Assembly (NCBI RefSeq): GCF_004217185.1
Contig: NZ_SHKL01000001.1
Span: 5,268,001-5,332,000 of the forward strand
Length of the DNA stretch: 64,000 nucleotides
Direction of reading: 5' to 3'
Origin: Pseudonocardia sediminis
GTDB taxonomy: Bacteria; Actinomycetota; Actinomycetes; Mycobacteriales; Pseudonocardiaceae
The translations under genes were made by a program, and so were the position numbers. Of the stretch, positions 55,861-64,000 are shown one piece after another (the stretch's first letter is position 1; each line of letters begins with the position of its first letter). The notes below the pieces were generated by a model that worked only from the letters and a program-made list of their open reading frames with translations, was not told the DNA's origin and searched no databases.

Positions 55861-58800
55861 GTGTCATCGAGCAGTACTTCCCATCAGGCGAGCGGGTTCG
55901 GCCCCAACGAGTGGCTCGTCGAGGAGATGTACCAGCGATTCCAGGACGATCCGGACGCGGTCGACCCGGCCTGGCACGAGTTCTTCGCCGACTACAGCCC
56001 TGGTGGTACCGACACCGGCAACGGCTCCTCCCCCGCGACATCCGGCACGAAGACCGCGGAGACCACCGGGACGAACAGCGGCAACGGCGTCTCCGGCGGC
56101 GTCACCAGCGGCACCGCCACCGAGGACGACAGCACCGGCGCGGACACCCCCACCGGCGACACGACCTCGGCCCCGTCGCAGCGGGCGGTGGACGACGGCA
56201 AGCGGACCACCGGCGCGTCCTCGGGCTCCGCCGCCGACGTCCCGCCCGCCCCCGTCAAGAAGGCCGAGCCCCCGGAGGGGGACGAGAAGCTGCGGCAGGC
56301 GGCACGTCCGGCTCCCGCCGCCGGCGGCAACGGCAGCGCGCCCGCCCCCAAGGGCACCGACGCCAAGCCGGCCGCGGGCAGCACCTCGAAGGCCGCCAAG
56401 CAGGCGAACGACGGCGGCGGGGTCACCACGACGCCGCTGCGCGGCGCGGCGAACGCGGTCGTCAAGAACATGACCGCGTCGCTGGAGCTGCCGACCGCGA
56501 CGAGCGTGCGCGCCGTCCCGGCCAAGCTCCTGGCCGACAACCGGATCGTCATCAACAACCAGCTCAAGCGCACGCGCGGCGGGAAGCTGTCGTTCACCCA
56601 CCTCATCGGCTACGCCGTGGTGCGGGCGCTGCGCGACTTCCCGACGATGAACCGGCACTTCGCCGAGACCGACGGCAAGCCGACGGTCGTCGCGCCGGAG
56701 CACGTCAACCTGGGCCTGGCGATCGACCTGCCGGGCAAGGACGGGCAGCGCTCGCTCGTCGTCGTGTCGATCAAGGGCTGCGAGAACCTGACGTTCGCGC
56801 AGTTCTGGGCCGCCTACGAGGGCATCGTCGCCAAGGCGCGCAACGGCAAGCTCGCCGCCGAGGACTTCCAGGGCACCACCCTGAGCCTGACCAACCCGGG
56901 AACGCTGGGCACGAACCACTCGGTGCCACGCCTGATGCCCGGCCAGGGCACGATCGTCGGCGTCGGGGCGATGGAGTACCCGGCCGAGTTCCAGGGCGCC
57001 AGCGAGGAGCGACTCGCGCAGCTCGGCATCAGCAAGATCATCACGCTGACCTCGACGTACGACCACCGGATCATCCAGGGCGCCGAGTCCGGCGACTTCC
57101 TGCGCCGGGTGCACCGCCTGCTCCTCGGCGACGACGGCTTCTACGACGAGATCTTCACGTCGCTGCGGGTGCCGTACGAGCCGGTCCGCTGGGTGCAGGA
57201 CATCCCCGAGGGCGAGGTCGACAAGACCGCCCGGGTGCTCGAGCTGATCGAGTCCTACCGCACCCGCGGGCACCTGATGGCCGACACCGACCCGCTGAAC
57301 TACCGCCAGCGCCGGCACCCCGACCTCGACGTGCTCAGCCACGGCCTGACCCTGTGGGACCTCGACCGCGAGTTCGCCGTCGGCGGCTTCGGCGGCCAGA
57401 GCCACATGAAGCTGCGCGACGTCCTGGGCCTGCTGCGCGACTCGTACTGCCGCACGATCGGCACCGAGTACATGCACATCGCCGACCCGGAGCAGCGGGC
57501 CTGGCTCGAGGAGCGGATCGAGGTCCCGCACCAGAAGCCGACCGGCAACGAGCAGAAGTACATCCTGTCCAAGCTCAACGCGGCCGAGGCGTTCGAGACG
57601 TTCCTGCAGACCAAGTACGTCGGGCAGAAGCGGTTCTCCCTCGAGGGCGGCGAGACCGTCATCCCGCTGATGGACGCCGTCCTGGACAAGGCGGCCGAGC
57701 AGGAGATGGACGAGGTCGTGGTCGGCATGCCGCACCGCGGCCGGCTCAACGTCCTGGCCAACATCGTCGGCAAGCCGATCAGCCAGATCTTCCGCGAGTT
57801 CGAGGGCAACCTCGACCCCGGCCAGGCGCACGGCTCCGGCGACGTGAAATACCACCTCGGCGCCGAGGGCAAGTACTTCCGGATGTTCGGCGACGGCGAG
57901 ACGCGCGTGTCGCTGACCGCGAACCCGTCGCACCTCGAGGCCGTGGACCCGGTGCTCGAGGGCATCGTCCGGGCCAAGCAGGACATCCTCGACAAGGGCG
58001 ACGGCGGCTTCACCGTCCTGCCGCTGCTGATGCACGGCGACGCCGCGTTCGCCGGCCAGGGCGTGGTCGCCGAGACGCTGAACCTGGCGCTGCTGCGCGG
58101 CTACCGCACCGGCGGCACCGTGCACGTCGTGGTGAACAACCAGGTCGGCTTCACCACCGCGCCGGAGCACGCCCGCAGCTCGCAGTACTGCACCGACGTC
58201 GCGAAGATGATCGGCGCGCCGGTCTTCCACGTGAACGGCGACGACCCCGAGGCCTGCGTGTGGGTCGCCAAGCTCGCGGTCGAGTACCGCGAGAAGTGGC
58301 ACAACGACGTGGTCATCGACATGATCTGCTACCGCCGCCGCGGTCACAACGAGGGCGACGACCCCTCGATGACCCAGCCGTCGATGTACGACATCATCGA
58401 CGCCAAGCGCAGCGTCCGGAAGATCTATACCGAGTCGCTGATCGGCCGTGGTGACATCACCATGGAGGAGGCAGAGCACGCGCTCAAGGACTTCTCCAAC
58501 CAGCTCGAGCACGTGTTCAACGAGGTCCGCGAGCTGGAGAGGACCCCGCCGGTCGTCTCCCCCTCGGTCGAGGAGGAGCAGCGCGTCCCGGCCGACCTGG
58601 ACACCTCGATCCCGCTGGAGATCATCCACCGGATCGGCGACGCGCACGGCACACTGCCCGAGGGCTTCACCGTCCACAAGCGCGTCGAGCCCGTGCTGAC
58701 CAAGCGGGCGAAGATGGCCCGCGAGGGCGACGTCGACTGGGCGTTCGCCGAGCTGCTGGCGATGGGCTCGCTGGCCGTCGACGGGCGCCTGGTGCGGCTG

Positions 58801-59796
58801 TCCGGGCAGGACTCGCGGCGCGGCACGTTCGTGCAGCGGCACTCGGTCCTGATCGACCGGCACACCGGCGAGGAGTACTACCCGCTGCGCAACCTGGCCG
58901 AGGGCCAGGGCCGGTTCCTGCCCTACGACTCGGCGCTGTCCGAGTTCGCCGCCGTCGGCTTCGAGTACGGCTACTCGGTGGCCAACTCCGACGCGCTGGT
59001 GATGTGGGAGGGGCAGTTCGGCGACTTCGTCAACGGCGCCCAGTCGATCATCGACGAGTTCATCTCCTCCGGTGAGGCGAAGTGGGGGCAGATGTCCGAC
59101 GTCGCCCTGCTGCTCCCGCACGGTCTGGAGGGCCAGGGCCCGGACCACAGCTCCGGCCGCATCGAGCGGTTCCTGCAGCTGTGCGCCGAGGGCTCGATGA
59201 CGGTCGCGCTGCCGTCCGAGCCGGCGAACTACTTCCACCTGCTGCGCCAGCACACCCTCGACGGGGTGCGCCGGCCGCTGGTGGTCTTCACGCCGAAGTG
59301 GATGCTGCGCGCCAAGCAGGTCGTCAGCCCGCTGTCGGACTTCACCGGCGGCCGGTTCCGCCCGGTGATCGACGACCCGGAGTACCGCACCCAGGACGGC
59401 CCGAACGCCTCGGTCGACCGCGTGCTGTTCTGCAGCGGCAAGATCTACTGGGAGCTGGCCGCGGCGCGCGACAAGCGTCGCAAGGACGGCGACACGGCCA
59501 TCGAGAACACGGCCATCGTGCGGATCGAGCAGCTCTACCCGATGCCGCTGCGCCAGATCGAGGCCGTGATGGACCGCTACCCGAACGCCTCCGACGTCCG
59601 CTGGGTCCAGGAGGAGCCGGCGAACCAGGGGTCGTGGCCCTACTACGGCCTGGAGCTGCCGCAGAAGCTGCCCGAGCGCCTGTCGGTGATCACCCGGGTC
59701 TCGCGCCGCCGGATGGCGGCCCCGGCACCCGGCTCGTCGAAGGTGCACGAGGTCGAGCAGGCCGAGCTGATCGACAAGGCCTTCTCGCGCGACTGA
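55861..59796 (+). CDS. kgd: Multifunctional 2-oxoglutarate decarboxylase/dehydrogenase (E1-E2 fusion)
   Basis: A 1311-aa TCA-cycle enzyme of the actinobacterial Kgd/OdhA type. An N-terminal helix ([15 protein letters not shown]) is followed by a Thr/Gly/Pro-rich linker (about 42-190), a dihydrolipoyl succinyltransferase-like domain (about 195-425; TYDHRIIQG near 398-406, no lipoyl domain) and a ThDP-dependent E1 (about 440-1311; GMPHRGRLN near 621, [13 protein letters not shown]). GTG at 55861. A TAACCT box at 55803-55808 is a possible -10. A 17-bp terminator follows. GarA-type control is known for relatives, but no garA is in this window. Confidence 0.97.
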   Translation: MSSSSTSHQASGFGPNEWLVEEMYQRFQDDPDAVDPAWHEFFADYSPGGTDTGNGSSPATSGTKTAETTGTNSGNGVSGGVTSGTATEDDSTGADTPTGDTTSAPSQRAVDDGKRTTGASSGSAADVPPAPVKKAEPPEGDEKLRQAARPAPAAGGNGSAPAPKGTDAKPAAGSTSKAAKQANDGGGVTTTPLRGAANAVVKNMTASLELPTATSVRAVPAKLLADNRIVINNQLKRTRGGKLSFTHLIGYAVVRALRDFPTMNRHFAETDGKPTVVAPEHVNLGLAIDLPGKDGQRSLVVVSIKGCENLTFAQFWAAYEGIVAKARNGKLAAEDFQGTTLSLTNPGTLGTNHSVPRLMPGQGTIVGVGAMEYPAEFQGASEERLAQLGISKIITLTSTYDHRIIQGAESGDFLRRVHRLLLGDDGFYDEIFTSLRVPYEPVRWVQDIPEGEVDKTARVLELIESYRTRGHLMADTDPLNYRQRRHPDLDVLSHGLTLWDLDREFAVGGFGGQSHMKLRDVLGLLRDSYCRTIGTEYMHIADPEQRAWLEERIEVPHQKPTGNEQKYILSKLNAAEAFETFLQTKYVGQKRFSLEGGETVIPLMDAVLDKAAEQEMDEVVVGMPHRGRLNVLANIVGKPISQIFREFEGNLDPGQAHGSGDVKYHLGAEGKYFRMFGDGETRVSLTANPSHLEAVDPVLEGIVRAKQDILDKGDGGFTVLPLLMHGDAAFAGQGVVAETLNLALLRGYRTGGTVHVVVNNQVGFTTAPEHARSSQYCTDVAKMIGAPVFHVNGDDPEACVWVAKLAVEYREKWHNDVVIDMICYRRRGHNEGDDPSMTQPSMYDIIDAKRSVRKIYTESLIGRGDITMEEAEHALKDFSNQLEHVFNEVRELERTPPVVSPSVEEEQRVPADLDTSIPLEIIHRIGDAHGTLPEGFTVHKRVEPVLTKRAKMAREGDVDWAFAELLAMGSLAVDGRLVRLSGQDSRRGTFVQRHSVLIDRHTGEEYYPLRNLAEGQGRFLPYDSALSEFAAVGFEYGYSVANSDALVMWEGQFGDFVNGAQSIIDEFISSGEAKWGQMSDVALLLPHGLEGQGPDHSSGRIERFLQLCAEGSMTVALPSEPANYFHLLRQHTLDGVRRPLVVFTPKWMLRAKQVVSPLSDFTGGRFRPVIDDPEYRTQDGPNASVDRVLFCSGKIYWELAAARDKRRKDGDTAIENTAIVRIEQLYPMPLRQIEAVMDRYPNASDVRWVQEEPANQGSWPYYGLELPQKLPERLSVITRVSRRRMAAPAPGSSKVHEVEQAELIDKAFSRD

Positions 59797-59809
59797 CCCG
59801 TCTCGTCGT

Positions 59810-59846
59810 CGAAGCCGGTCGCGGGCACCGCCCGCGACCGGCTTCG
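59810..59846 (+). terminator. Strong hairpin terminator after kgd
   Basis: A perfect 17-bp stem (CGAAGCCGGTCGCGGGC with its complement) and a 3-nt loop, 13 nt after the kgd stop. Its last base is one nucleotide from the -10 box of the next gene. Confidence 0.85.
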
Positions 59847-59847
59847 C

Positions 59848-59853
59848 TACGTT
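59848..59853 (+). promoter_or_regulatory. -10 box of the leaderless DUF6104 promoter
   Basis: TACGTT ends 7 nt before the GTG at 59861. The GGAGGG between them is too close to the GTG to act as a normal ribosome site. Confidence 0.5.
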
Positions 59854-59860
59854 GGAGGGC

Positions 59861-60043
59861 GTGTACTTCACCGACCGCGGTATCGAGGAGCTCGTCGACC
59901 GGCGTGGCGAGGAGCAGGTCAGCATCGAGTGGCTGGCGCTGCGCCTGCGCACGTTCGTCGACCTGAACCCGGAGTTCGAGACGGCGGTCGAGCGCCTGTC
60001 CAGCTTCCTGGCCCGCGACGACTCCGACGACCTCGAGGACTGA
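59861..60043 (+). CDS. DUF6104 small protein
   Basis: A 60-aa acidic protein, helical throughout, matching the actinobacterial DUF6104 pattern (YFTDRGIEELVDRRGEEQVSIEWLALRLRTFVDLNPEFE-type). Function is unknown. GTG at 59861 was chosen because homologues begin with MYFTDRG; a TTG three codons earlier is possible. It sits directly after the kgd terminator, with its own promoter. Confidence 0.8.
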   Translation: MYFTDRGIEELVDRRGEEQVSIEWLALRLRTFVDLNPEFETAVERLSSFLARDDSDDLED

Positions 60044-60064
60044 GGTCCTCCGCGCGGCGCCGCC

Positions 60065-60427
60065 TCACCCGTCCTTGGGGCGGCGGCGGAACAGGCGGCG
60101 GTCCCCCGACGCGCGGAGCGTCTCGAGGGCCTCGTCGGCGTTGTTCTCCAGCTCGTGGTGAGCGGTCGGGTCGGCCCGGAGGTCCGGTCGTGGCCGCGGC
60201 TTGCCGGGTTCGCTCGTCGACCACATCAGCGCCAGCGCGTCCTCCCAGCGCAGCTCGAACATGCCCCGGGCGAGGACGAGCGCGTCACCGGCGGCGTGCA
60301 GCTCGCGCTCGGCCGACCGCAGCTCGCCGCGCAGCTCCTCGGCCCGTGCGGCGTCGACCTCGCGGAGCTCGACGACGGCTCCGGCCAGCCGGGCGACGAC
60401 GTCGCGGTACTGCTCGACGGCGCTCAT
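60065..60427 (-). CDS. Helical partner protein of the FtsK-like ATPase (C-terminal gene)
   Basis: A 120-aa protein, not recognised. The first 65 residues form a long coiled coil (YRDVVARLAGAVVELREVDAARAEELRGELRSAERELH-type heptads). A Pro-rich hinge with WSTSEPGKPRPRPD follows, then a basic end (RRLFRRRPKDG). ATG at 60427 overlaps the stop of the FtsK-like gene (ATGA), so the two are translated together and probably act together. Confidence 0.7.
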   Translation of the reverse strand: MSAVEQYRDVVARLAGAVVELREVDAARAEELRGELRSAERELHAAGDALVLARGMFELRWEDALALMWSTSEPGKPRPRPDLRADPTAHHELENNADEALETLRASGDRRLFRRRPKDG

Positions 60428-63204
60428 CGCTGCCCACCACCCCGATCGGTCAGGATCACCAGCTGGGGACGTCCGTGGCGGGCACGGTCGAGCAGCAGGC
60501 CCCGTCCCGGCGACGCCGGCCAGTCCACCGGCGCACCACCCAGCAGCGGCGTCAGGTCGGCCCCCTGCACGCCGGTCGCCACCCACGCCCCGAGGTCGTC
60601 GATCGCCGCACCGGGTGGCGCGAGGAGGCTCTTGAGCCGCTGGGCGCCCTGCCACCACCCCAGTACGTGCACCCCGACACCGGGGCCGTGCCGCAGCACC
60701 GAGCGCAGGTCCTCCATACCGGTCCGGTCGAGCATCGTCTCCGCGACGTCGGCCCCGAAGACCACGACCGCGAGCGTCGGGTGTGCGCCGCCGGTGCTGC
60801 CCGAGGCCGCCCGGTCCCGGACGACCCCGGCGAGCTCGCCCACGCGGGCGACGAACCCGTCGGCGAACACCTTGTCGACGTCGACGGGAAGACGGGCCGC
60901 GAGGTCCTCCGCCGCCGCGACCGCCTCCGCGGCCAGCGGCACCAGCACCATGCGGGTGCCCTCCTCGGGCAGGGTCGCGGCGTAGGACTCGGCGGCGGCG
61001 CACAGCAGGGGGACGGCGACGCGCGGATCCGGGCCGATCACGCCGAGGTTGCGGCCCGGTGAGTCGCCGAGCTCGGGCGCCGCCGGGCTGCCCGCCACGT
61101 CGACGAACTGGCCGATCAGGGCGCGTGGCACACCGTCGGACGGCAGGCGTGCGGCGAGAGCGTCGTGGCCCGGGGCGCGCGCCCCGTCGAACACGACCGG
61201 CTCGGGCGTGTCCGGGAACGCCGCGAACGCGTCCGGCTGCACCTTGCGGACCTGGGGCCCGCCGACCTCCGGCACCGTGACGACCTGGTTGCCGTGCTCG
61301 ACGCCGGAGTCGTGGTTGACGATCGCGTGCCAGCGCGGCAGCGTCAGCGCCGCCTCGTTCTCCTGGGCCAGGATCCGCCGCGCGCGGGGCAGGGCGACCC
61401 GCAGCACGAACTGCTCGAAGATCGCCGACCGGCCCCAGAGCGCGTCGATGCCGGAGATGTCCTGGCTGGCCAGCACGAGGTGGACGCCCTGGGAACGGCC
61501 GCGCCGGGCGACGTCCTCGAGCAGGGCGGTGGCCTCGGCGCTGACCGCGTCGCGGCCGGTGAACAGGAACTGGAACTCGTCGATGACGGCGACGATGCGC
61601 GGCAACCGGGCGCGCTCGTCGTCGATGTCGCGGTCGGCCAGCTCGGCGCGCAGCTCGGCGAGCTTGGTGGCGCCGAAGCGGCGCGCGGTCTCGGCCCGGG
61701 AGCGCATGACGGCGGCGAGGTGGCGCAGCAGCGCGAGCCCGAACTCCCGGTCGGTGTTGATGTTGACGCCGATCAGCCGGGCCTGCGGCAGCCGGTCCGT
61801 GCGGCGCCCGTCCGGATCGGGCGCGAACTGGGCGAACGAGACGCCCTCCTTGAAGTCGAGCAGGTACAGCTCGACCTCGTCCGGCCCGTAGCGCGCGGCG
61901 AGCCCGGTGATCCAGCCCAGCAGCAGGTTCGTCTTGCCCGAGCCGCTGGGCCCGCCGACGAGCGCGTGCGGCGAGTGGTCGTCGAGGCGCAGCTCGGCGT
62001 CGATGCCGTCCGCGACCCCGATCGGGGTCACCAGGCCGTCGTGCGAGCGCTCGGTCCACCGGTCGCCGTCGGCGGGCAGCAGGTCGCGGAACGCGCCGAG
62101 GCGGCCACGCCACTCCTCGTGCGCCGCGACGATCTGCTCGCAGATCCGCGTGACGGCGTCCGGGGACTGCGGGACGTCCGGCCCGACGAGCACGTGCGGC
62201 CCGGTCAGCGACGTCCGCACCGGCGCCGGGACGCCCTCGGGGTCGACTCCCGGGGGGTCGCCGAACGTCACCGTCTCGACCGGCCGGGGCAACGCCGCCG
62301 GGACGTCGAGCAGCACCAGCACGACGCCGGCCGCGATCCCGCCGCGTGCGACGCGCTGCAGCTGGCGCAGCTCCGCCTCCGGCAGCTCGCGGCCGCCGCC
62401 GACGAGCACGGCCACCATCCAGGACTCCGGACGCCGCCCGGTCCGCTGCGCCAGCTCCTTCAGCGACGAGCTGCCCTCGGCGAGCACGCGGGTCTGGACC
62501 CGGCGGATCCGGTCGGCGAGCTGGGAGAGCAGCGCCTCCAGGCGCGTCGGGTCGTGCACGGTCAGCAGGCCCGTCCGGGTCAGCGGGTAGAGCCCCGGCA
62601 GCGCGCCGGCCAGCTGCCCGACGTCCCACACGTGCACGTTCACCACGCCGGGCCGGAAGTGGCGCAGCATCCGCAACACCAGCGCCTCGACCATCGCCTC
62701 GGCCCGCTCACGCGTGGCCGGGGTCGAGACGACCTGCAGGTGCGCGCCGTCCAGCAGCGGGACGGCGACGCGGAACGGCGCGCCGCCCTCCACCGAGCCG
62801 GTGCCCAGGGCCCACATCTCGGGGACAGGCCCGACCGCCTCGACGACGCCGGCGTCCGGCGACCAGTCGCGGGGGTGGTCCCCGGCGGCACCCGGCGCGG
62901 CGGCGGAGACGATGTCGTTCAGCTCGGCCGGCGAGTCGCCCTGCCAGCGGTCGAACGCGTGCGCGCGGTCGTCGGCGACCCGGGCGAAGACGTCGGCGAA
63001 CCGGGGGTTGGCCAGCACCCGGGCGAGTCCCGGATCCTGCTGTGCCGCGTCGTGCCCGGTCTCGCGCAGCCACAGCTCGGCGAGCACCTCGGCGTGCCGC
63101 CGCGCGGCCGCGTCCCGGCGCGCCTCGGCGGACCCGAGCGCGGCGGAGGCGGCCGCGTGGAACGCCGCGAACGCGCTGCGGATCCGATCGCTGCGACGGC
63201 CCAT
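60424..63204 (-). CDS. Soluble FtsK/SpoIIIE-like ATPase with three tandem ATPase-type domains
   Basis: A 926-aa protein without membrane helices. The N-terminal 100 aa are helical. Residues about 145-312 look like a degenerate FtsK domain (HLQVVSTPATRERAE for the P-loop; SWMVAVLVGGGRELP for Walker B). Residues about 380-650 are a canonical one: Walker A GGPSGSGKT (417-425), LLDFKEGVSF, Walker B IVAVIDEFQF (537-546) and HLVLASQDISGIDALWG. Residues about 700-915 look like a third with the P-loop lost (NLGVIGPDPRVAVPLL). Tandem FtsK domains recall EccC of type VII secretion, but membrane anchors are missing. It lies between two small helical-protein genes. ATG at 63204; GTG at 63207 is possible. 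Confidence 0.82.
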   Translation of the reverse strand: MGRRSDRIRSAFAAFHAAASAALGSAEARRDAAARRHAEVLAELWLRETGHDAAQQDPGLARVLANPRFADVFARVADDRAHAFDRWQGDSPAELNDIVSAAAPGAAGDHPRDWSPDAGVVEAVGPVPEMWALGTGSVEGGAPFRVAVPLLDGAHLQVVSTPATRERAEAMVEALVLRMLRHFRPGVVNVHVWDVGQLAGALPGLYPLTRTGLLTVHDPTRLEALLSQLADRIRRVQTRVLAEGSSSLKELAQRTGRRPESWMVAVLVGGGRELPEAELRQLQRVARGGIAAGVVLVLLDVPAALPRPVETVTFGDPPGVDPEGVPAPVRTSLTGPHVLVGPDVPQSPDAVTRICEQIVAAHEEWRGRLGAFRDLLPADGDRWTERSHDGLVTPIGVADGIDAELRLDDHSPHALVGGPSGSGKTNLLLGWITGLAARYGPDEVELYLLDFKEGVSFAQFAPDPDGRRTDRLPQARLIGVNINTDREFGLALLRHLAAVMRSRAETARRFGATKLAELRAELADRDIDDERARLPRIVAVIDEFQFLFTGRDAVSAEATALLEDVARRGRSQGVHLVLASQDISGIDALWGRSAIFEQFVLRVALPRARRILAQENEAALTLPRWHAIVNHDSGVEHGNQVVTVPEVGGPQVRKVQPDAFAAFPDTPEPVVFDGARAPGHDALAARLPSDGVPRALIGQFVDVAGSPAAPELGDSPGRNLGVIGPDPRVAVPLLCAAAESYAATLPEEGTRMVLVPLAAEAVAAAEDLAARLPVDVDKVFADGFVARVGELAGVVRDRAASGSTGGAHPTLAVVVFGADVAETMLDRTGMEDLRSVLRHGPGVGVHVLGWWQGAQRLKSLLAPPGAAIDDLGAWVATGVQGADLTPLLGGAPVDWPASPGRGLLLDRARHGRPQLVILTDRGGGQR

Positions 63205-63226
63205 CACACGAGGTGGTCGACGGCTC

Positions 63227-63487
63227 TCACAGCCGGCCGGCGACGTCGTCGGCGGACTGCATCGCGATCTGGAGGGCCTGTTCGACCTCGTCGATCTTCT
63301 CCGACGCGGCGGCGAAACGGGCGCGGGCGTCGTCGGCGTCGTTCTGGGCCGTGCCGTAGATGTTCTGGGCGAAGGCGGCGCCGGCCTCCTGGATGGCCTG
63401 ACGGGCGTGCCGCAGCGCGCCGAGGCTCTCGGTGGCCTGCTGGTTGGCCCGTCCGATCCCTGCGCGGATCTCGTCGATGTTCGCCAT
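63227..63487 (-). CDS. Small helical-hairpin protein (WXG100-like size) leading the FtsK-like cluster
   Basis: An 86-aa protein predicted as two helices (about 3-37 and 48-85) with a turn around QNIYGTAQND. Its size and antiparallel hairpin resemble WXG100/ESAT-6 proteins, but the WXG is missing and there is no YxxxD/E tail (it ends DDVAGRL). ATG at 63487 follows GGAGGG. It is 22 nt upstream of the FtsK-like gene. A TAGGTT box at 63539-63544 (minus strand) is a candidate -10 for the three-gene cluster. Confidence 0.75.
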   Translation of the reverse strand: MANIDEIRAGIGRANQQATESLGALRHARQAIQEAGAAFAQNIYGTAQNDADDARARFAAASEKIDEVEQALQIAMQSADDVAGRL

Positions 63488-63709
63488 GAGGCCCTCCGTG
63501 CGAGTGCGTGCGACCTTCTCCGTCCGGCCGCCGTGTGCAACCTAGGGCGCAACCGCCGTCATCATGGTGAGCCGCGCCGTCACCGGGCGCAACGTAGCCG
63601 AGCGTGACGCGCGACGCCGTGAACGGGAGTCGTGACCGGTTCGTTCCCCGGCAGGGCCGTTCGGCCGCTTACCGTGAGGTTCCGACGACCCCGACCTGGG
63701 AGTGTGACG

Positions 63710-64000
63710 ATGGCGTCCCCCGCCGCGCAGCCCGACACCCTCGAGCCGCCGACAGGGTCGGCGAAGATCCGGGCGATCGGGCCCGGACTGCTCGCCGCCG
63801 CGACCGGGGTCGGGGCGGGTGACCTCGTCGCGACGATGGTGGCCGGGGCCAGCTTCGGCACCGTCCTGCTGTGGGCCGCGCTCGTCGGCACGGCCGTGAA
63901 GCTCGCGCTCGGCGAGGGCGTCGGACGCTGGCACCTGGCCTCGGGCGCCACGATGCTCGACGGCTGGCGGCGGCTGGGCTACTGGGCGACGGTCTTCTTC
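63710..64000 (+). CDS. NRAMP-family metal transporter (start only)
   Basis: The first 97 residues of a membrane transporter that runs off the window. After a 20-aa cytosolic tail come KIRAIGPGLLAAATGVGAGDLVATM and ASFGTVLLWAALVGTAVKLALGEGVGRWHLASG. They match the first two helices of NRAMP-type divalent metal transporters, with GAGD in place of the canonical DPGN metal motif. That swap is seen in divergent NRAMP-related proteins, so the substrate may not be Mn or Fe. ATG at 63710. A TACCGT box at 63670-63675 may be its -10. Confidence 0.8.
   Translation, partial: MASPAAQPDTLEPPTGSAKIRAIGPGLLAAATGVGAGDLVATMVAGASFGTVLLWAALVGTAVKLALGEGVGRWHLASGATMLDGWRRLGYWATVFF

Noticed and set aside
55864-59952. 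1362-codon open frame antisense to kgd
   Set aside because: The sense strand encodes an unmistakable Kgd, so the antisense frame is a shadow.
60424-63204. Calling the FtsK-like protein a classical DNA translocase FtsK or EccC
   Set aside because: It has no membrane helices and no gamma DNA-reading domain, and no divisome or ESX genes lie nearby, so a specific name is not justified.

Overview
The window is a very GC-rich chromosomal segment from a filamentous-type actinobacterium. The best guess is Pseudonocardiaceae, possibly Pseudonocardia. This rests on the fused 2-oxoglutarate enzyme Kgd, a glutamine-dependent NadE with the actinobacterial E52/K121/C176 layout, a DUF3558 lipoprotein, DUF6104, DUF3105/DUF305 neighbours and many GTG or leaderless starts. 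No search could be run, so the genus is inference. Most of the window is ordinary host chromosome. No prophage, insertion sequence, CRISPR array or rRNA was seen.

Layout. 1-9.6 kb: a minus-strand housekeeping block argS-lysA-hom-thrC-thrB followed by rho, that is lysine, threonine and methionine supply next to transcription termination. 9.7-13.5 kb: DUF3105 and DUF305 membrane proteins, tRNA-Arg(CCG), a VapBC-like toxin-antitoxin pair, a methyltransferase and a DUF1540 metal-binding protein. 13.4-16.2 kb: pirin, a VOC protein, an ABC-like pseudo-ATPase and a PRC-barrel/DUF2382 stress protein, all minus. 16.6-20.6 kb: a translationally coupled triplet (membrane pseudo-esterase, DUF2156 aminoacyl-lipid synthase-like protein, membrane esterase). 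20.6-25.4 kb: NUDIX hydrolase, a flavin-type oxidase gene broken by one amber codon, NAD synthetase, and a small protein with a type VII-like C-terminal motif coupled to a DUF3558 lipoprotein. 25.6-30 kb: an HxlR regulator divergent from a drug-type MFS exporter with two matching operators, a long non-coding stretch and an MHS-type transporter. 30.3-39.5 kb: a secreted M15-like protein, PhoX phosphatase, a predicted PPi-type phosphofructokinase, a response regulator divergent from a GAF regulator, and glmS. 39.5-48.2 kb: a duplicated hairpin element, a fused double ABC exporter, an ABC-2 exporter pair, an acyl-CoA synthetase and a GyrI-like protein. 48.2-55.7 kb: WcbI-like protein, acyl desaturase, LLM flavin enzyme, two tandem Baeyer-Villiger monooxygenases and a shortened CU044_5270 protein. 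55.9-64 kb: kgd, DUF6104, a three-gene cluster built round a three-domain FtsK-like ATPase, and the start of an NRAMP transporter.

The most likely under-described items are the FtsK-like ATPase cluster with its two small helical partners (60.1-63.5 kb) and the esterase/pseudo-esterase pair flanking the DUF2156 protein (16.6-20.6 kb). A repeated regulatory theme is leaderless transcription: seven genes have a TANNNT box 6-8 nt before the start codon. Another is a set of clear inverted repeats serving as operators or terminators.
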